Source: Streptomyces typhae
GTDB taxonomy: Bacteria; Actinomycetota; Actinomycetes; Streptomycetales; Streptomycetaceae
DNA: 57,367 bases
Assembly: GCF_009755605.1 (NCBI RefSeq)
Contig: NZ_WPNZ01000039.1
Span: 1 to 57,367 of the forward strand
Direction of reading: 5' to 3'
A program made the translations under genes and the position numbers. The stretch's first letter is position 1; every line of letters begins with the position of its first letter. The notes under the pieces are model-generated. The model searched no databases. It was not told the origin of the DNA and saw only the letters and a list, made by a program, of their open reading frames with translations. This document shows, piece after piece, positions 17,101-24,470 of this stretch.

Positions 17101-18243
17101 ACCCGCTGGTTCGCCGACGAGCGGCCCCTGCGCGCCGCCCCGGAGGCAACGGTGGCCTCCGCCGCGCAGGCCCTGCTCCACACCCACCGGCACCGCGCCG
17201 TCGACGACCTCACCGAAGCCCTGGCCGACTGCGGGCACCCGCGCGCCGAGGAACTGCTCGGCGCGCTCACCGAGGACGAGCCGTCCGCGCTCTGCCGCGC
17301 CGTCGACCGCTGGGCCCACGACGCGCGCCCCGCCCGCCGCATCGCCGCCGCCACGTACGCGCCGCGCACCGCGCCGCACGCCACCGGCGAGGCCGACCGT
17401 CGCCTCCTGCGGTACGCCGCCCAGGCCCTGCTCTCCCACACCTCCGACGACGCCCTGCACGGCGTGGCCCTCGCCCTGCTCGTACGCGACCCGTACTCCC
17501 GCGCCCGCTTCCTGCCGCGCGCCCTGAAGCGCTTCGCCGACGGCGACCCGAGCCTGCCCGCGAGCGCCCTCGCCGCCGTGCTCGCCACCGACCCCGAGCC
17601 CGTGCTCGACGCCTTCCGAGCCCGCCTGCGCACCCGGGACACCGGCACCGGCGACATCCTGCGCAGCCTCGCCCACGTGACGTCGCCCACCCTCGCGCGG
17701 CGCGTCGCGGAGCTCGTACAGGACCAGGTGGAGCAGTGCCCCCGTGCCGCCGCGGACGCCGCGGCGTACGTGGACCTGCGCCTCGAACAGGGCACCGAGG
17801 TGCGGGACGAACTGTTCCCGCTGGTCGCCGGGTTGCTGCGCGGCCGTGGCGTGGACGTACGGGTCGCGCTCGCCCCTGTGCTCGCCGCGCCCGGAACCCC
17901 CGGCTCCCGGCCCCTGCGGAGCGAACTGCTCGACCTGCTGCTCGCCGGCGAACGGGAGCACCCGGTCTTCGAGGCCCTGCTGCGCGCGGTCGGCGGCCGT
18001 GGCGGCGGCGCGGAGGGCGACCGGGACCTGGTGCGCCGCGCCGTCCTGCTGTTCGGCCGCACACCGGACGGAGCCACCCGTTCCGACCGGGTCCTCGTCG
18101 ACCTCGCGCAGCGCGTGCCGGGCTTCGCGGCGCGGCTGACCAGCTGGCTCACCGACGCCCCGGACGCCTGGGCCGCCCTGGTCGGGCCGAGCGCCCGGCG
18201 TACCGTGGCGCAGTCGGCGGGCGCCGTCCCGGTGTCGGCGTGA
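14194..18243 (+). CDS. Trypsin-like domain (nucleophile missing) fused to a STAND-type NTPase
   Basis: The protein has 1349 residues from ATG 14194, chosen for GGGAGG seven bases upstream; GTG 14104 is in frame but lacks a site. After a Gly/Arg-rich head, a trypsin-like domain (about 80-290) shows His116 in VVTSHEAV and Asp149 in PESDLAL. The nucleophile motif reads GAAGGPVVD, with Ala229 where Ser is expected. A P-loop NTPase follows, with GDPGTGRTT at 342-350 (Arg replaces the usual Lys) and LLLDGPEE near 432-439. Low-complexity inserts (GVAGG, AADAAD, collagen-like PTG) interrupt the middle. The C-terminal 500 residues look like helical repeats. It is probably a signalling or scaffold ATPase; partner unknown. 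Confidence 0.75.
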   Translation: MAGRGPRVRDSRGDMRARDGRDGDRGDSGGPGAGGRGERDRSEGDERGGAGGRGERGGSGGRRGRLDRGARSGAWTAGRGAWREPERSLVWICDLAGRPRGHGFAADEHGTVVTSHEAVDGLARIVLHAAGERTCLVTDDAVTALPESDLALVRTEGLGLRPLPVTARGPVAVGTYVRVAARGWRQARILGPAAVTYTATDRFHLLDGALELAIGTDGADALRLGGGAAGGPVVDAATGAVLGVVATAMQAPHRSAGFAVPLAPAAAADPGGPLARLLARNAATVPGYGRDLNLAGALHLTATSVGSDGPRALDPGPVERPDTAREFARFAGGPARVLGLVGDPGTGRTTELAALAARRARGAEPAPTVWLRGADLRATDTSVADAVARALERAGRILAASDATAGGDDGLGDISAGRVARLLRDAGRPLMLLLDGPEEMPPVLAHRLAAWSAGTAGWLRDTGTRLVVACRAEYWEEAGAHFPPALLHTPGPDEGTVRGVAGGVSSGVAGGMADGVSSGVAGGVARGVGDDTNGERGGGLVGCVRLGALPDAQAQGARARFGIPEGALADADARHPLALRLLAEVVSALPADVVDTAGVAGVADAADAADAADAADVTGLSGLSDLSGPSGFTRPTGPTGPTSATGPTGPTGLIGQPTRQDVFAAYLDLLGLRIAVRLAAESGLRGTAVRRLAAKVSGQVHEAARRCLGPGQGQLDRTAFEEVFPWGALPGKGFDACTGWASAVLTEGLLVPAGGGYRFAHEEVGDWIQGLHLDVDGALTSLVLRYAQPGTAVPAPRPLPVPRHRAGPVLQALLQLERQRGVAELGVRLGHLLSALSALSAVSPPSALSALGPPPGTSPEPTSGPSPTPRPTPSNGTEDATWWARYLLRETLLRVPDASPYGDLLQRIAARREFGPEFWLALPLPEAGRYELLRAAVVHDGPPRAGRRRCLDAVAERLAAEPAAVQRHLTRWFADERPLRAAPEATVASAAQALLHTHRHRAVDDLTEALADCGHPRAEELLGALTEDEPSALCRAVDRWAHDARPARRIAAATYAPRTAPHATGEADRRLLRYAAQALLSHTSDDALHGVALALLVRDPYSRARFLPRALKRFADGDPSLPASALAAVLATDPEPVLDAFRARLRTRDTGTGDILRSLAHVTSPTLARRVAELVQDQVEQCPRAAADAAAYVDLRLEQGTEVRDELFPLVAGLLRGRGVDVRVALAPVLAAPGTPGSRPLRSELLDLLLAGEREHPVFEALLRAVGGRGGGAEGDRDLVRRAVLLFGRTPDGATRSDRVLVDLAQRVPGFAARLTSWLTDAPDAWAALVGPSARRTVAQSAGAVPVSA
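15703..16149 (+). repeat. In-frame minisatellites inside the STAND gene
   Basis: Three tandem arrays are embedded in frame: a 36-bp unit twice (15703-15774, encoding GVSSGVAGG), a 9-bp unit seven times (15982-16044, giving Ala/Asp/Val triplets) and a 9-bp unit six times (16096-16149, giving collagen-like Pro-Thr-Gly). All preserve the frame. Confidence 0.85.
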
Positions 18244-18305
18244 GGTCCGCCACCCCGGCCGATGCGGTCGACAATCTGTCGGCATGGCAGTCTTAGACCT
18301 GCGCA

Positions 18306-18358
18306 ATCGGCAGTGAACGTACATCGGCAGTGAACGTACAGACGTACGCGCGCGTACG
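18306..18358. promoter_or_regulatory. Tandem 17-bp direct repeat and 16-bp palindrome before ribF
   Basis: ATCGGCAGTGAACGTAC occurs twice head to tail (18306-18322 and 18323-18339). Three bases later comes the perfect palindrome CGTACGCGCGCGTACG (18343-18358). The ribF start is 34 bases further on. This could be an operator or an activator site; no promoter hexamers are convincing. Confidence 0.5.
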
Positions 18359-18392
18359 GATACATACACGGGTTCGGCGAGGAGCGAAGACA

Positions 18393-19343
18393 GTGCAGCG
18401 CTGGCGTGGCTTGGAGGACATCCCCCAGGACTGGGGGCGCAGCGTCGTCACCATCGGTTCCTACGACGGTGTGCACCGCGGTCACCAGCTCATCATCGGC
18501 CGTGCGGTGGCCCGCGCCCGCGAGCTCGGCGTGCCCGCGGTGGTCGTCACCTTCGACCCGCACCCGAGTGAGGTCGTGCGGCCCGGCAGCCATCCGCCGC
18601 TGCTCGCCCCGCACCACCGGCGCGCGGAGCTGATGGCGGAGCTCGGTGTGGACGCCGTCCTCATCCTGCCCTTCACCACCGAGTTCTCGAAGCTGTCGCC
18701 CGCCGACTTCGTGGTGAAGGTCCTCGTCGACAAGCTGCACGCCCGCGCCGTCGTCGAGGGCCCCAACTTCCGCTTCGGCCACCGCGCCGCGGGCAACGTG
18801 GAGGTCCTCGCCGAGCTCGGCCGCACCTACGACTACGACGTCGAGGTCGTCGACCTGTACGTGAGCGGCACCGCGGGCGGGGGGCAGCCCTTCTCGTCCA
18901 CGCTCACCCGGCGCCTCATCGCCGAGGGGGACGTCGCAGGGGCCCACGAGATCCTCGGCCGACCGCACCGCGTGGAGGGCGTGGTCGTGCGCGGCGCCCA
19001 GCGGGGCCGTGAACTGGGCTTCCCCACCGCCAACGTCGAAACCCTGCCGCACACCGCGATCCCCGCCGACGGCGTCTACGCGGGCTGGCTGCACGCCGAC
19101 GGCGAGGCGATGCCCGCGGCGATCTCCGTGGGCACCAACCCCACGTTCGACGGCACCGAGCGCACGGTCGAGGCCTACGCCATCGACCGCGTCGGCCTCG
19201 ACCTGTACGGCCTGCACGTGGCCGTCGACTTCCTCGCCTTCGTCCGCGGCCAGGCCAAGTTCGACTCCATCGACCAGCTCCTGGTCGCGATGGCGGACGA
19301 CGTGAAGAAGTCCCGCGACCTGATCGAGTCCGCACAGAGCTGA
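18393..19343 (+). CDS. ribF: Bifunctional riboflavin kinase/FAD synthetase
   Basis: RibF phosphorylates riboflavin to FMN and adenylylates FMN to FAD. The protein has 316 residues. The N-terminal nucleotidyltransferase half has GSYDGVHRGHQLII and VVTFDPHPSEV. FSSTLTRRLIAEGDV is the link. The C-terminal kinase half shows GRELGFPTANVE and ISVGTNPTFDGTERTVEAYAID. I chose GTG at 18393 with GGAG about 10 bases upstream; an ATG-type frame from 18330 would run through the upstream repeats. In many bacteria ribF closes the truB cluster; here the STAND gene intervenes. Confidence 0.95.
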   Translation: MQRWRGLEDIPQDWGRSVVTIGSYDGVHRGHQLIIGRAVARARELGVPAVVVTFDPHPSEVVRPGSHPPLLAPHHRRAELMAELGVDAVLILPFTTEFSKLSPADFVVKVLVDKLHARAVVEGPNFRFGHRAAGNVEVLAELGRTYDYDVEVVDLYVSGTAGGGQPFSSTLTRRLIAEGDVAGAHEILGRPHRVEGVVVRGAQRGRELGFPTANVETLPHTAIPADGVYAGWLHADGEAMPAAISVGTNPTFDGTERTVEAYAIDRVGLDLYGLHVAVDFLAFVRGQAKFDSIDQLLVAMADDVKKSRDLIESAQS

Positions 19344-19372
19344 GCGCACGCGGTGCGCTCACCTCGCCGGTC

Positions 19373-19816
19373 GAGCATTCTCCAGCCCGCCCGACAGCCT
19401 GTCTTCTGCCTGCCGGGCGAGCCTCGGCAGTCCGCCCGGCAGCCTTGCCAGCACCTGTCGGGTGAGCTTCTTCAGCCTGTCTGCCGGGTGAGTCTTCCAG
19501 CTCGCCCGGCAGCCTCGCCGTTGCCTGCGGGGCGAGCATCTTTCAGCCCGTCTGGCAGCCTCGCGGTTGCCCGCCGGGCGAGCATCTTTCAGCCCGTCTG
19601 GCAGCCTCGCCGTTGCCTGCGGGGCGAGCATCTTTCAATCCGTCCGGTAGCCTCGCGGTTGCCTGCGGGGCGAGCATCTTTCAGCCCGTCTGGCAGCCTC
19701 GCGGTTGCCCGCCGGGCGAGCATCTTTCAGCCCGTCTGGCAGCCTCGCCGTTGCCTGCGGGGCGAGCATCTTTCAATCCGTCCGGTAGCCTCGCCGTTGC
19801 CTGCGGGGCGAGCATC
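19373..19816. repeat. 46-bp tandem array with a 138-bp higher-order unit
   Basis: The word GAGCATC recurs at exactly 46-base spacing at 19534, 19580, 19626, 19672, 19718, 19764 and 19810. Looser copies precede it from 19373. Units fall in three types (A, B, C), so 19534-19671 and 19672-19809 are near-identical 138-base blocks. There is no spacer between units, so it is not CRISPR. Open frames across it are artefacts of the period. The rest of the 634-base gap to 19977 holds only further repeats. Confidence 0.9.
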
Positions 19817-19845
19817 TTTCAGCCCGTCCGGCGTTTGAGGACGAG
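19817..19845 (+). repeat. Dispersed 29-base element at the end of the 46-bp array
   Basis: The last 46-bp unit runs into a 29-base sequence (core AGCCCGTCCGGCGTTTGAGG) identical to 4085-4113. Array units share its first half, suggesting that the array grew from this element. Confidence 0.8.
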
Positions 19846-19864
19846 CCCGAAGGGCGATCGACGG

Positions 19865-19945
19865 CCAGCAGACCGCAGGGTCAGCCGAACAGCTGGGCCA
19901 GCAGACCGCAGGGCCAGCAGACCGCAGGGTCAGCAGACCGCAGGG
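19865..19945. repeat. 16-bp tandem repeat downstream of the ABC operon
   Basis: CCAGCAGACCGCAGGG occurs at 19865, 19898 and 19914, and with one change at 19930. A degenerate copy fills 19881-19897. It lies just beyond the 3' end of the oppF-like gene. Confidence 0.85.
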
Positions 19946-19977
19946 CCACCCGACTCCACCCCAAGCCGACCGCAAGG

Positions 19978-20997
19978 TCACCCCCGGGCAACCGCCCAGT
20001 GACAGGCAACCTGCGCCCCCGCGGAGCCGGAAAGCACCGGAAGGTCCCGCGTACGACAGTCCTCCGAGACCCCGGCCCGCTCCGCCGCGCCCCCGGCGAG
20101 AACCTGGCACCGCGCGTGGAACCGGCACCCGGCCGGCACCCGGGACGGATCCGGCGGCTCCCCGGTGAGCACCACCGGCTCCCCCTCCGCCTCCGGCAGC
20201 ACCGACAACAGGGCCTGGGTGTAAGGGTGCTGAGGGGCCGTGAGGACCCGCTCGACCGGCCCGGTCTCGACGATCCGGCCCAGGTACATCACCGCCACCC
20301 GGTCCGCGATGTTCCAGGCGAGACCCAGGTCGTGGGTCACCACGAGCGCGGAGAGACCGAGTTCCGCGCGCAGCCGCAGGATCAGCGCGAGGATCTCCCC
20401 GCGCACGGACGCGTCGAGCGAGGCGACGGGCTCGTCCGCGACGATCAGCTCCGGTTGCAGGACCAGGGCGCCCGCGATGACGACGCGCTGCCGCTGCCCG
20501 CCGGACAGCTCGTGCGGGTAGCGCAGGAAGAACCGCTCGGGCGGCCGCAGCCCGGCCCGGGCGAGCGCCCCGCCGACCGCGGCCCGCTCGTCACCGCCGT
20601 ACTTGTGGATGCGCAGCCCCTCGGCGACGGCCTCGTACACGGTGTGCCGGGGATTGAGCGAACCGCTCGGATCCTGGAGCACGAGCTGGACGCGCTTGCG
20701 GTACGCCTTCAGGGCCCGGGAGCGGTAGTCGAGCGGCTGACCGCTGAACGTGACCCGCCCGGACGTGGGCGGGACGAGGCCGAGCAGGGACCGCGCGAGC
20801 GTCGTCTTGCCGCAGCCCGACTCGCCGACGAGCGCGACGATCTCGCCGGGGCGGATGTCCAGGTCCACGCCGTCCACCGCGCGCGCCGGGTCGGCGCCCC
20901 GGCGCCCCGGGAACGTGATGTGCAGGTCGGAGGCCGAGAGCAGGGGCGCGACGGCACCCGGCTCCGTGGCCGTCCCTGCGGTGGCTTCGGTCGTCAT
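19978..20997 (-). CDS. Oligopeptide/dipeptide ABC transporter ATP-binding protein (OppF/DppF-like)
   Basis: This 339-residue ATPase has Walker A GESGCGKTT, Q-loop VLQDPSGSLNPR, signature LSGGQRQR and Walker B LIVADEPVASLD, then the H-loop VVTHDLG. The Opp/Dpp-specific C-terminal extension has PDPSRVPAGCRFHARC. I chose ATG at 20997, with GAGGAG six bases before it. It is the last gene of a five-gene reverse operon and pairs with the ATPase at 21203 to energise peptide uptake. A 205-base repeat-bearing gap separates the two, unlike the tight spacing of the two permease genes and the first ATPase. Confidence 0.92.
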   Translation of the reverse strand: MTTEATAGTATEPGAVAPLLSASDLHITFPGRRGADPARAVDGVDLDIRPGEIVALVGESGCGKTTLARSLLGLVPPTSGRVTFSGQPLDYRSRALKAYRKRVQLVLQDPSGSLNPRHTVYEAVAEGLRIHKYGGDERAAVGGALARAGLRPPERFFLRYPHELSGGQRQRVVIAGALVLQPELIVADEPVASLDASVRGEILALILRLRAELGLSALVVTHDLGLAWNIADRVAVMYLGRIVETGPVERVLTAPQHPYTQALLSVLPEAEGEPVVLTGEPPDPSRVPAGCRFHARCQVLAGGAAERAGVSEDCRTRDLPVLSGSAGAQVACHWAVARG

Positions 20998-21060
20998 GCG
21001 CTGCTCCTCACGGCCGGGGACCCGAGCGGACGGTTCGCGGTGTGCGCCGGGGGGTGCGCG

Positions 21061-21150
21061 GCGCGGGACGGGGGCACTTCGGCATGCGCGGCGCGGGGCG
21101 GGGAGACTGCGGCGTGCGCGGCGCGGGACGGGGGCACTGCGGCGTGCGCG
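21061..21150. repeat. Three 30-bp tandem units between the two ABC ATPase genes
   Basis: Units at 21061-21090, 21091-21120 and 21121-21150 match at nearly all positions (core GCGCGGGACGGGGGCACT). They lie in the only long gap of the transporter operon and I see no gene in them. Confidence 0.85.
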
Positions 21151-21202
21151 GGGCCCCGACCCGGGACCCGTACGCGGAAAGCGCGCGAGGGGCGGACGCA
21201 GG

Positions 21203-22243
21203 TCATCGCGCGCCCTCCGCGGCCGGTTCCGGCCGCCCCGGCGCGCCCACGTGCACGCACGCCGCCCAGCGCTCGGCGCCCGCCACGCGCAGCACCTGGT
21301 CCTCCGTGGCGCACGTGTCGAGGGCCACGGCGCACCGCGGGTGGAACGTGCAGCCGGACGGCAGCGCCGCCGGGTCGGGCGGGTCACCGGGCAGACCGCG
21401 CGGCGCGAACCGCGACGAGAGGTCCCCGACGCGCGGGAACGCCGCCGACAGGGCCTTGCCGTAGGGGTGCTGCGCCCGCTCGTACACCTCCTGCGCCGGT
21501 CCCTCCTCCACCACCCGGCCCGCGTACATCACCGCGAGCCGGTCACAGGTGTCGGAGAGCACCGCCAGGTCGTGGCTGATCATGATCAGGCCCAGGTCCT
21601 GGTCGGTGACGAGCTGCTCGATGAGGCGCAGGATCTGCGCCTGGATCATGACGTCGAGGGCCGTCGTGGGCTCGTCCGCGACGATCAGACGGGGGTCGCA
21701 GGCCAGCGCCATCGCGATCATCACGCGCTGGCGCTGGCCCCCGGACAGCTCGTGCGGATAGGCGTCCGCGCGGGCGCCCGGCAGGCCCACGTGCTCCAGG
21801 AGCTCCCGGGCCCTCTTCTTCGCGCCCGCGGGTGTCGCCTTCTTGTGCAGCACGATCGGCTCGGCGATCTGGTCACCGATGCGGTGCACCGCGTTCAGGG
21901 AGTGCATCGCGCCCTGGAACACGATCGACGCGCCCGCCCAGCGCACCGCCCGCACCCGGCCCCACTTCATCGTGAGCACGTCCTCACCGTCGAGCAGGAT
22001 CTCGCCGGTCACCTTCGTCCCCGCGGGCAGCAGCCGCAGCAGCGCGAGCGCCAGCGTCGACTTGCCGCAGCCCGACTCGCCCGCCACGCCCAGCTTCTGC
22101 CCGGCGGCCACGGAGAGGTCGACCCCGCGGACCGCGGCGGCACCCGTCGCGTACGTCACGGTGAGGTTCCGTACGTCCAGCAGTCGGTCGGTCGGCGGTA
22201 CGGCGGTGGGCGGTACGTCGGTCAGCAGTCCGTCAGTCGTCAA
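21203..22243 (-). CDS. Oligopeptide/dipeptide ABC transporter ATP-binding protein (OppD/DppD-like)
   Basis: This 346-residue ATPase shows Walker A GESGCGKST, the OppD-type Q-loop IVFQGAMHSLNAV, signature LSGGQRQR, Walker B LIVADEPTTALD and H-loop MISHDL. The peptide-transporter tail is PSGCTFHPRC. The start is TTG at 22243, with GGGAG seven bases upstream; it overlaps the stop of the permease gene (TTGA), which supports the choice. The longer open frame upstream has no start that fits. It forms the nucleotide-binding pair with the product at 19978. Confidence 0.9.
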   Translation of the reverse strand: MTTDGLLTDVPPTAVPPTDRLLDVRNLTVTYATGAAAVRGVDLSVAAGQKLGVAGESGCGKSTLALALLRLLPAGTKVTGEILLDGEDVLTMKWGRVRAVRWAGASIVFQGAMHSLNAVHRIGDQIAEPIVLHKKATPAGAKKRARELLEHVGLPGARADAYPHELSGGQRQRVMIAMALACDPRLIVADEPTTALDVMIQAQILRLIEQLVTDQDLGLIMISHDLAVLSDTCDRLAVMYAGRVVEEGPAQEVYERAQHPYGKALSAAFPRVGDLSSRFAPRGLPGDPPDPAALPSGCTFHPRCAVALDTCATEDQVLRVAGAERWAACVHVGAPGRPEPAAEGAR

Positions 22244-23208
22244 CGGGACACTCCCAGCCTCGGGTTGAGCACGGACTCCACGGCCCGCCCGCACAGCGTG
22301 AACGCGAGCGCGACCACGGCGATCGCGATGCCGGGCGGCGCCAGGTACCACCAGTCGCCCGCGCTCACCGCGCCCGCCTCACGGGCGTCCTGGAGCAGAC
22401 CGCCCCACGACACCACCGTCGGGTCGCCGAGGCCGAGGAACGCAAGGGTCGCCTCGGTCAGGATCGCGCTGGAGATGACCAGCGTGGTCTGCGCGAGCAC
22501 CAGCGGCATCACGTTCGGCAGCACGTGCCGGGCCATGATGTGACCGTGCCCGCCGCCGAGCGCCCGCGCCCGCTCGATGTACGGCCGTGACTCCACGGCG
22601 AGGGTCTGCGCGCGCACCAGGCGTGCCGTCGTCGGCCACGTCGTCACCCCGATCGCCAGGATGATCGTCCACACGGAACGGTCCATCACGGACGCGAGGG
22701 CGATCGCGAGGACCAGCGTCGGCATCACCAGGAACCAGTCCGTGACCCGCATGATCACGGTCGCGTACCAGCCCCGGTAGTGGCCCGCCGTGATCCCCAC
22801 GACCGTACCGATGGCCACGGAGAGGAACGCCGCGAGCAGGCCCACCGTCAGTGAGATCCGCGCGCCCCACACGAGCAGCGCCAGCAGATCACGGCCGAAC
22901 TGGTCCGTGCCCAGTGGGAACTCGCCGCTCGGCGCCTGCATGGCCTCGCCCGGCGCCTCCGTCACGCTCTGCGCGTCGGATCCCACGAGGAGCGGCGCGC
23001 CGAGCGCCGCGAGGGCGATCAGCACGAGCGCCGCGAGCCCGACGACTCCCGCCCGGTGCGTGCGGTACTCCCGCCAGAAGCGGGCCGCCGAGTGCCGCCT
23101 GCGCGTCCAGGCCAGGGCCCGGGGGCTCTTCACCTCCTGCGGCGGCCGGTTGCCCTCGGCGTTCTCCGGCTCCTGCGGTGCCGGAACTGATGCCGTCTCG
23201 GTCGTCAT
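22240..23208 (-). CDS. Peptide ABC transporter permease (OppC/DppC-like)
   Basis: This inner-membrane permease has 322 residues. A cytoplasmic N-terminal segment of about 50 residues precedes the first membrane helix (AGVVGLAALVLIALAALGAPLLV). Then comes FPLGTDQFGRDLLALLVWGARISL, a DppC hallmark, and the ATPase-contact EAA loop IERARALGGGHGHIMARHVLPN. Five or six helices are visible. ATG overlaps the upstream permease stop by four bases (ATGA), and its own stop overlaps the next ATPase start, so the three genes are translationally coupled. Confidence 0.92.
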   Translation of the reverse strand: MTTETASVPAPQEPENAEGNRPPQEVKSPRALAWTRRRHSAARFWREYRTHRAGVVGLAALVLIALAALGAPLLVGSDAQSVTEAPGEAMQAPSGEFPLGTDQFGRDLLALLVWGARISLTVGLLAAFLSVAIGTVVGITAGHYRGWYATVIMRVTDWFLVMPTLVLAIALASVMDRSVWTIILAIGVTTWPTTARLVRAQTLAVESRPYIERARALGGGHGHIMARHVLPNVMPLVLAQTTLVISSAILTEATLAFLGLGDPTVVSWGGLLQDAREAGAVSAGDWWYLAPPGIAIAVVALAFTLCGRAVESVLNPRLGVSR

Positions 23209-24323
23209 CGGCCCACCCTGGGATCGAGCAGCGGATAGATCACGTCGGCCACCGTGTTCATCAGGATCACCGCCGTGGCGAAGACGAAGAAGAGCCCCTG
23301 CACCAGCGGCAGGTCCGGGACGCTCAGCGCCTGGTAGAACAGCCCGCCGAGCCCCGGCCAGGAGAACACCGTCTCCACCAGGATCGCGCCCGCCACCACC
23401 GTGCCGAGGTTCACGAACATCAGCGTGACCGTCGGGAGCAGCGCGTTCGGCACCGCGTGCCTGCGCCGCACCAGGTCGTCCCTCAGCCCCTTCGCCCGAG
23501 CCGTCGTCAGATAGTCGCTGCCCATCTCGTCGAGCAGCGACGAACGCATCACCAGGAGCGTCTGCGCGTACCCCACCGCGACCAGCGTGAGCACCGGAAG
23601 CACCATGTGGTGCGCCACGTCCACCACGTACGCGAACCCGCTCTCGTCGCCGCTCTCCATCCCGCCCGTCGGGAACAGGCCGGGCAGCGGCCCCATCCCC
23701 ACCGAGAACGTGATGATGAGCAGCAGCCCGAGCCAGAACGACGGCACGGAGTACAGGGTTAGCGCGAGGCCCGTGTGGAAGCGGTCGCCAAGACGGCCGT
23801 TGCGCCAGGCCGTGCGTGTGCCGAGCCAGATGCCGATCAGCGTGTAGAGGACGTACGCCGTTCCGGTGAGCCACAGCGTCGCGGGCAGCGCTTCCGTGAT
23901 CTTGTCCATCACCGGCGCGTGGAACTGGTACGACGTGCCGAAGTCGCCGGTCAGGACGTTGCCGCAGTAGGCCGTGAACTGCTGCCACACTGGCTGGTCG
24001 AGACCGAACTCCTGCCTCATCGCCTCCAGTTGCTCACTGGAGACCCGGCGGCCGCCCGTCATCTGCTTCACCGGGTCGCCCGGGATCAGGCGGAACAGGA
24101 AGAAGCTCGTGACGAGCACGGCGAACATCGACACCAGGGCGCCGCCCAGCTTGCCCGCCGCGTACTGGAGGTAGGCGGTCGTGTCGCGCGCCCGGGGGCC
24201 GGAGTCGCGGCGTCCCCGCGGTCCGGCCTGCCCGGCCGGGCCGCCGGGCGCCCCTCGGTCCGTCCGTGCTGCTTCGGCCTCGGCGGCCAGGATCGCCGCC
24301 GGGTTGCTCTCGGCACCAGTCAT
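23205..24323 (-). CDS. Peptide ABC transporter permease (OppB/DppB-like)
   Basis: This 372-residue permease has an unusually long, Gly/Ala/Arg-rich cytoplasmic head of about 50 residues. The conserved first helix and the FFLFRLIPGDPV motif of DppB follow. Later come the EAA loop YLTTARAKGLRDDLVRRRHAVPNAL and the end PLLDPRVGR. About six helices are present. It follows the binding-protein gene by 147 bases and overlaps the second permease gene by four bases. Confidence 0.92.
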   Translation of the reverse strand: MTGAESNPAAILAAEAEAARTDRGAPGGPAGQAGPRGRRDSGPRARDTTAYLQYAAGKLGGALVSMFAVLVTSFFLFRLIPGDPVKQMTGGRRVSSEQLEAMRQEFGLDQPVWQQFTAYCGNVLTGDFGTSYQFHAPVMDKITEALPATLWLTGTAYVLYTLIGIWLGTRTAWRNGRLGDRFHTGLALTLYSVPSFWLGLLLIITFSVGMGPLPGLFPTGGMESGDESGFAYVVDVAHHMVLPVLTLVAVGYAQTLLVMRSSLLDEMGSDYLTTARAKGLRDDLVRRRHAVPNALLPTVTLMFVNLGTVVAGAILVETVFSWPGLGGLFYQALSVPDLPLVQGLFFVFATAVILMNTVADVIYPLLDPRVGR

Positions 24324-24470
24324 GCGTCACCACCAGTCAGGCGTCTCATGCGTCACTCGCGGTGGCGTGGTTCATCCGGTACTCGCGATGCTGGCGATAC
24401 TGGAGGTATTCGCGGTAATCCCGATACTCGTGGTTGCTCGCGGCATGGTCGCTCACCCGTCGCTCACTCG

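Noticed and set aside
16497..19349. Reverse frame of 950 codons opposite the STAND gene and ribF
   Set aside because: It crosses two recognisable forward genes, shows no domain and has shadow-type composition.
19373..19816. CRISPR array
   Set aside because: The 46-bp units abut with no unique spacers, and no cas gene is near.
19353..20002. Forward and reverse frames across the 46-bp array as repeat proteins
   Set aside because: 46 is not a multiple of three, so the frame rotates with each unit; no ribosome site or domain supports translation.
20998..21387. N-terminal extension of the OppF-like protein to 469 residues
   Set aside because: The extra part runs through the 30-bp repeats and upstream sequence with no domain, while ATG 20997 has a strong ribosome site.
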